From Olavius sp. associated proteobacterium Delta 1 (GTDB lineage: Bacteria; Desulfobacterota; Desulfobacteria; Desulfobacterales; JAFDCJ01), in NCBI GenBank assembly GCA_902749685.1, contig CACVKW010001567.1, positions 1-61,154 on the forward strand: a stretch of 61,154 nt of DNA, given 5' to 3'. The position numbers and the translations under genes were made by a program. The notes beneath the pieces were generated by a model. That model did no database searches. It had not been told where the DNA came from and worked only from the letters and a program-made list of their open reading frames with translations. Every line of letters starts with the position of its first letter. The first letter of the stretch is position 1. Shown piece after piece: positions 57,777 through 61,154 of the stretch.

Positions 57777-59123
57777 ATGCGATATTTGCCGCATACACCG
57801 GAAGAAATTTCTGAGATGCTGTCGGCGGTCGGGGTAAACTCCCTTGAGGATCTCTTTTCAACCGTACCCGAGAAATGCCGCCGAAAAAGTGAATTAAATC
57901 TGCCGGAGCGCTTGAGTGAATGGGAATTAAACAGCCATATCGACACGCTTTCCGGTACAATGGCGGTATCACCGGAGTACAAGGTGTTTATAGGCGCCGG
58001 CAGCTACGAGCATCACATCCCGGCGGCTGTATCCCATCTGCTGAGCCGCTCGGAGTTTGTCACCGCCTATACGCCTTATCAGCCGGAGATGAGCCAGGGA
58101 ACGCTGCAGGCCATCTTTGAATACCAAACGTTAACCGCCCGGCTGCTCGGAATGCAAGTGGCCAACGCTTCGCAGTATGACGGTGCCTCCTCGCTGGCCG
58201 AAGCGGCACTGATGGCGGTGCGAATCACCCGCAAAAAGAAGGTGGCGGTATCGCGCCTGATCCATCCCCACTATCGCACGGTACTGGAGACATATCTTAA
58301 ACCCACCGATTGTGAAATAGTTGAACTACCATACCTGCAGGACGGAACCACTGATCTGACTCAACTGGAAGGCGCACAGGATCTGGCTGCCGTTGCCGTC
58401 CAGTCACCAAATTTTTTCGGCTGCATCGAAAACCTCCAGACCATTAGCGAGAAGGTCCAGGCTCAAAAGACCCTGGCCATTGCCTGTTTTACAGAGCCGC
58501 TGGCCTATGGTCTGATTAAAAATCCAGGCAGCCAGGGCGCGGATATCGCCTGCGGCGAAGGACAAAGCCTGGGGATTCCACGCTCGTTCGGCGGACCGGC
58601 CCTGGGAATGTTTGCCGCAAAAATGAAATATGTACGCAACATGCCGGGGCGCCTGGTGGGACAGACCACGGATGTGGATGGACGCCGGGGATTCGTGTTG
58701 ACTCTGGCCACCCGCGAGCAGCACATCCGCCGGGAAAAAGCCACCTCCAACATCTGCACCAACCACAGTCTGTGTGCCCTGGCTTCCGCCATATACATGG
58801 CAACCCTTGGCGGCACCGGTATGAAAGCGCTAGCTCAGTTAAATTACGACAAGTGCGAATACCTGAAGGGTGAGCTGCGCAAGGCCGGGTTCAAGATCCC
58901 ATTTCAGCAACCGACCTTCAATGAATTTGTGGTTGAATTCCCGCAGGGCTTCGAAAAAACCTACGACCGCCTGGTCAAAGATAAATTCATCCCGGGTCTG
59001 CCGCTGGAATGTCACTACCGGGAGCTGGAAAATCATTATCTGCTGTGCGTAACCGAAACGATCAGTAAAAATGATATGGATCAGTTGGTGGATGCAATTA
59101 AGACTCTTGAGTATGAAACTTGA
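57777..59123 (+). CDS. gcvPA: Glycine dehydrogenase (decarboxylating) subunit 1 (P-protein alpha)
   Basis: In split P-proteins, GcvPA and GcvPB together form the PLP-dependent decarboxylase that loads the H-protein. MRYLPHTPEEISEMLSAVGV, AGSYEHHIPAAVSHLLSRSEFVTAYTPYQPEMSQGTLQAIFEYQT and SLGIPRSFGGPALGMFAAKMKYVRNMPGRLVGQTTD are the characteristic segments; this subunit lacks the PLP lysine. It has 448 residues, with AAGGA before the ATG. The gene lies 145 bp after gcvH, with a CCGAGC-ATAA-GCTCGG hairpin in that gap (about 57692-57707). Confidence 0.96.
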   Translation: MRYLPHTPEEISEMLSAVGVNSLEDLFSTVPEKCRRKSELNLPERLSEWELNSHIDTLSGTMAVSPEYKVFIGAGSYEHHIPAAVSHLLSRSEFVTAYTPYQPEMSQGTLQAIFEYQTLTARLLGMQVANASQYDGASSLAEAALMAVRITRKKKVAVSRLIHPHYRTVLETYLKPTDCEIVELPYLQDGTTDLTQLEGAQDLAAVAVQSPNFFGCIENLQTISEKVQAQKTLAIACFTEPLAYGLIKNPGSQGADIACGEGQSLGIPRSFGGPALGMFAAKMKYVRNMPGRLVGQTTDVDGRRGFVLTLATREQHIRREKATSNICTNHSLCALASAIYMATLGGTGMKALAQLNYDKCEYLKGELRKAGFKIPFQQPTFNEFVVEFPQGFEKTYDRLVKDKFIPGLPLECHYRELENHYLLCVTETISKNDMDQLVDAIKTLEYET

Positions 59124-59163
59124 TAAATTAGTTTTGCGGTAACGGCAAAAGGGAGATTTAACG

Positions 59164-60621
59164 ATGAAAGAATTTCCAGGAACGACCGGCCTGATATTTA
59201 ATGAACCCCTGCTCTGGGAAAAAGGCAAGAAAGGCAGACTGGGCTTTTCCACCCCTCGCAGGGATGTGGCATCGTCTGATCTGGCCCAGGAGTTTATCGG
59301 CGATGGACCTGACTTTCCGGATCTCAGTGAAGTAGATGTCATTCGTCACTACACCCGCCTTTCCCAGTGGAATTTTGCGGTGGATAGCGGCATGTACCCG
59401 CTGGGGTCGTGCACTATGAAGTATAATCCCAAAACCAATGAGAGACAGGCTTCTCGCCCGGGTTTTGCGGCAGCTCACCCCATGCTGCCGCCGAACCTTT
59501 CCCAGGGTATCCTCAAGTTGATGTATGATCTTGAACACTTCCTGGTGGAAATCACCGGTCTGGATGCCGCGTCTCTTCAACCGGCAGCCGGCGCCCATGG
59601 CGAGCTTACCGGTATGCTTCTTTTTTATGCCTACCACCAGAGCAAGGGCGCGCCCCGTTCAAAAATCATTGTCCCGGATACGGCCCATGGAACCAATCCG
59701 GCCAGTGCCGCCCTGTGCGGATATAAACCGGTGGCCATAAAATCGAATGCAGCTGGAATCCTGGCGCCGGAAGATGTCGCCGCGTTGATGGATGAAGAGA
59801 CTTCCGGCATCATGGTCACCAATCCCAACACCCTGGGACTGTTTGAAGAGAACATCAAAAAGATCACTGATATCGTTCATGCCAAAGGCGGTCTGGTGTA
59901 CGGTGACGGTGCCAATATGAACGCAATTATGGGGATAGCGGATATGGGTGAAATCGGCATCGATGTCTTGCATTTAAACCTGCACAAGACATTTTCAACT
60001 CCCCACGGTGGAGGTGGACCGGGTTCCGGACCGGTATGTGTCCTGAAGCATCTGGAACCTTTCCTGCCGGTACCCAGAGTCACTCAAAAGAACGGGCAAT
60101 ATCTATTAAAAGAGGATTTCCCGGATACCATCGGCAGGCTGCACGCCTTCAACGGCAATGTCGGTGTTCTAATACGCGCTTACAGCTATATTTTGAGCAT
60201 GGGTGGGCAATTCCTGAAAAAAGCCAGCCAGTTGGCAGTATTAAATGCCAACTATATCAAGGAGCAGTTAAAGGAGACTTTTCATCTGGCCTATGACCGC
60301 CCCTGCATGCACGAATGTGTTTTCTCCGATCAATTGCAGCAGGCCCATAAAGTCACCACCCTGGACCTGGTTAAACGGCTGATGGACTATGGATTTCATC
60401 CACCCACCATATACTTTCCGCTGGTGGTGCCCGGTGCCATCATGATCGAGCCCACGGAGACGGAATCCAAAGAAGATATTGATCTTTTCATCGATTCCCT
60501 CAAAGCCATTGCCAAAGAAGCCGAAGAAAATCCGGATTTACTGCACGAAGCGCCCAAAAACTGCCACCGAAGAAGACTCGATGAAACGACGGCAGCACGC
60601 AAGCCCTGTTTGACGGGATAG
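59164..60621 (+). CDS. gcvPB: Glycine dehydrogenase (decarboxylating) subunit 2 (P-protein beta)
   Basis: This subunit binds PLP on K275 in LHLNLHKTFSTPHGGGGPGSGP. PDTAHGTNPASAALCG, TNPNTLGLFEENI and DGANMNAIMG are further conserved segments. The 485-residue length and the PTETESKEDIDLFIDSLKAIAKEA end fit the family. It is followed by repeat-rich DNA. With FolD in this window it could feed glycine carbon into the tetrahydrofolate pool, though gcvT and the dihydrolipoamide dehydrogenase lie elsewhere. Confidence 0.96.
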   Translation: MKEFPGTTGLIFNEPLLWEKGKKGRLGFSTPRRDVASSDLAQEFIGDGPDFPDLSEVDVIRHYTRLSQWNFAVDSGMYPLGSCTMKYNPKTNERQASRPGFAAAHPMLPPNLSQGILKLMYDLEHFLVEITGLDAASLQPAAGAHGELTGMLLFYAYHQSKGAPRSKIIVPDTAHGTNPASAALCGYKPVAIKSNAAGILAPEDVAALMDEETSGIMVTNPNTLGLFEENIKKITDIVHAKGGLVYGDGANMNAIMGIADMGEIGIDVLHLNLHKTFSTPHGGGGPGSGPVCVLKHLEPFLPVPRVTQKNGQYLLKEDFPDTIGRLHAFNGNVGVLIRAYSYILSMGGQFLKKASQLAVLNANYIKEQLKETFHLAYDRPCMHECVFSDQLQQAHKVTTLDLVKRLMDYGFHPPTIYFPLVVPGAIMIEPTETESKEDIDLFIDSLKAIAKEAEENPDLLHEAPKNCHRRRLDETTAARKPCLTG

Positions 60622-60625
60622 ATCG

Positions 60626-60700
60626 CGTTGCGGGGAAAAAGTCGCGTTGCGCGTTGCGGGTTGCGCGTTGCGGGTTGCGCGGAACGAGGTGCGAAGAAAA
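60626..60700. repeat. GCGTTGCGGGTTGC-type word array after gcvPB
   Basis: GCGTTGCGGGG, GTCGCGTTGCGCGTTGCGG, GTTGCGCGTTGCGGGTTGCG follow each other directly after the stop codon. These words are the reverse complement in style (CGCAACCCGCAAC) of the array that starts near 60918, so the two arrays are inverted to each other. The rest of 60701-60877 has no recognised gene. Confidence 0.6.
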
Positions 60701-60877
60701 TGACCCGGCGCGGATTATGCGTTAGGCGGATCGCTGTGAGAGGTCCGCGTTACATGGGCCAAAAAGCTATGGTTTGCGCGTCATGTGTTCGGCATTATAA
60801 TTACTGGTAGATATTAACTGAATCTTGCATGAAAATTAATGAGAATTTAGGTATTTAACATCAGAGCTAAAAAAATA

Positions 60878-61154
60878 ATGGATACCCATACTGCCAAGCG
60901 ATCTAAGCAGATCGATCCCCATATCCCGCAACCCGGGTCGCTAAATGCAAAGCCCGGATCTCATAACGCGCACCCCCTACCCCGCAACCCGCATCCCGCA
61001 ACCGGTACCCGGCAACCCGCAGCCCGCAACCCGAAACTCGAAACCCGCACCTCGCAACCCGAATCCCGCAACCCGCAACCCGAATCCCGCAACCCGCAAC
61101 CCGAATCCCGCAACCCGCAACCCGAATCCCGCAACTCGCAACCCGAATCCCGCA
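60878..61154 (+). CDS. Open frame with RNPQPES heptad repeats, runs off the window edge
   Basis: An ATG at 60878 opens a frame of 92 codons with no stop, to the end of the window. After an N-terminal MDTHTAKRSKQIDPHIPQPG it becomes rich in Pro, Asn, Arg and Gln. It ends in four near-perfect RNPQPES heptads (the fourth reads RNSQPES), because the underlying repeat is 21 bp. No convincing ribosome-binding site precedes the ATG. It may be a real low-complexity protein start, or merely intergenic repeat DNA without stops in this frame. No family is recognised. Confidence 0.2.
   Translation, partial: MDTHTAKRSKQIDPHIPQPGSLNAKPGSHNAHPLPRNPHPATGTRQPAARNPKLETRTSQPESRNPQPESRNPQPESRNPQPESRNSQPESR
60918..61154 (+). 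repeat. Minisatellite of CGCAACC/CGAATCC words, 21-bp period at the window end
   Basis: From 60918 the words CCCGCAACCC, CCCGCATCCCG, CCGGCAACCCG drift. From 61067 on they settle into a 21-bp unit made of three 7-bp words (CGCAACC, CGCAACC, CGAATCC): copies at 61067-61087, 61088-61108 and 61109-61129 are identical, 61130-61150 has one change, and a fifth begins at 61151. The array is cut by the window edge. Confidence 0.85.

Noticed and set aside
60918..61154. CRISPR array
   Set aside because: The units are contiguous 7- and 21-bp repeats with no unique spacers of constant length and no cas genes nearby; it is a minisatellite.

Overview
The window looks like a chromosomal stretch of a Gram-negative, probably marine or sediment, anaerobe of the Desulfobacterota (Desulfobacterales-like). 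The evidence is indirect: a selenocysteine elongation factor, deltaproteobacterial-looking housekeeping proteins, a GEMM-I cyclic-di-GMP riboswitch, many solute transporters, and intergenic DNA full of short quasi-repeated words. No 16S rRNA or lineage marker is present, so the placement is an inference.

Left part (1-30.8 kb), mostly housekeeping: a vapBC toxin-antitoxin pair, tRNA-Arg(TCG) and tRNA-His(GTG), a small membrane protein, selB, hemW, a HIT protein, aat, clpS-clpA, secA, an M23 peptidase behind a c-di-GMP riboswitch, folD, argC, a PilB/GspE-type ATPase with a REC-PAS regulator, an FmdB-like protein, an HtrA/DegP protease, a GldA/GldF/GldG-type ABC system with a DUF4340 partner, a frameshifted outer-membrane protein gene and a cardiolipin synthase.

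Middle part (31-50 kb), the accessory highlight: a minus-strand cluster that looks like an opine (N-carboxyalkyl amino acid) uptake and oxidation system. It has two octopine/nopaline-dehydrogenase-family proteins, an enolase-superfamily racemase/epimerase, a dipeptide-type ABC transporter (binding protein, two permeases, two ATPases), and a four-polypeptide FAD/[2Fe-2S] dehydrogenase related to opine oxidase, HcnABC and D-hydroxyproline dehydrogenase. The binding protein appears to be a circular permutation of the family-5 fold. A sigma-54 activator gene lies next to it, and a close match to a -24/-12 promoter precedes the first cluster gene. Directly upstream is a polar-amino-acid ABC transporter, followed by a 5'-truncated saccharopine-dehydrogenase remnant.

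Right part (50.4-60.6 kb): a complete LivKHMGF branched-chain amino acid transporter, a decayed second livK copy, and the glycine cleavage genes gcvH-gcvPA-gcvPB on the plus strand. Together the right half suggests a cell that lives on amino acids and their conjugates, with glycine carbon entering the folate pool. The window ends inside a 21-bp minisatellite that keeps one reading frame open.

Several genes are broken or truncated: the outer-membrane protein, a SnoaL-like fragment, the saccharopine dehydrogenase tail, the livK copy, and possibly the HIT protein. Different short words are repeated in quasi-tandem fashion in many intergenic gaps.
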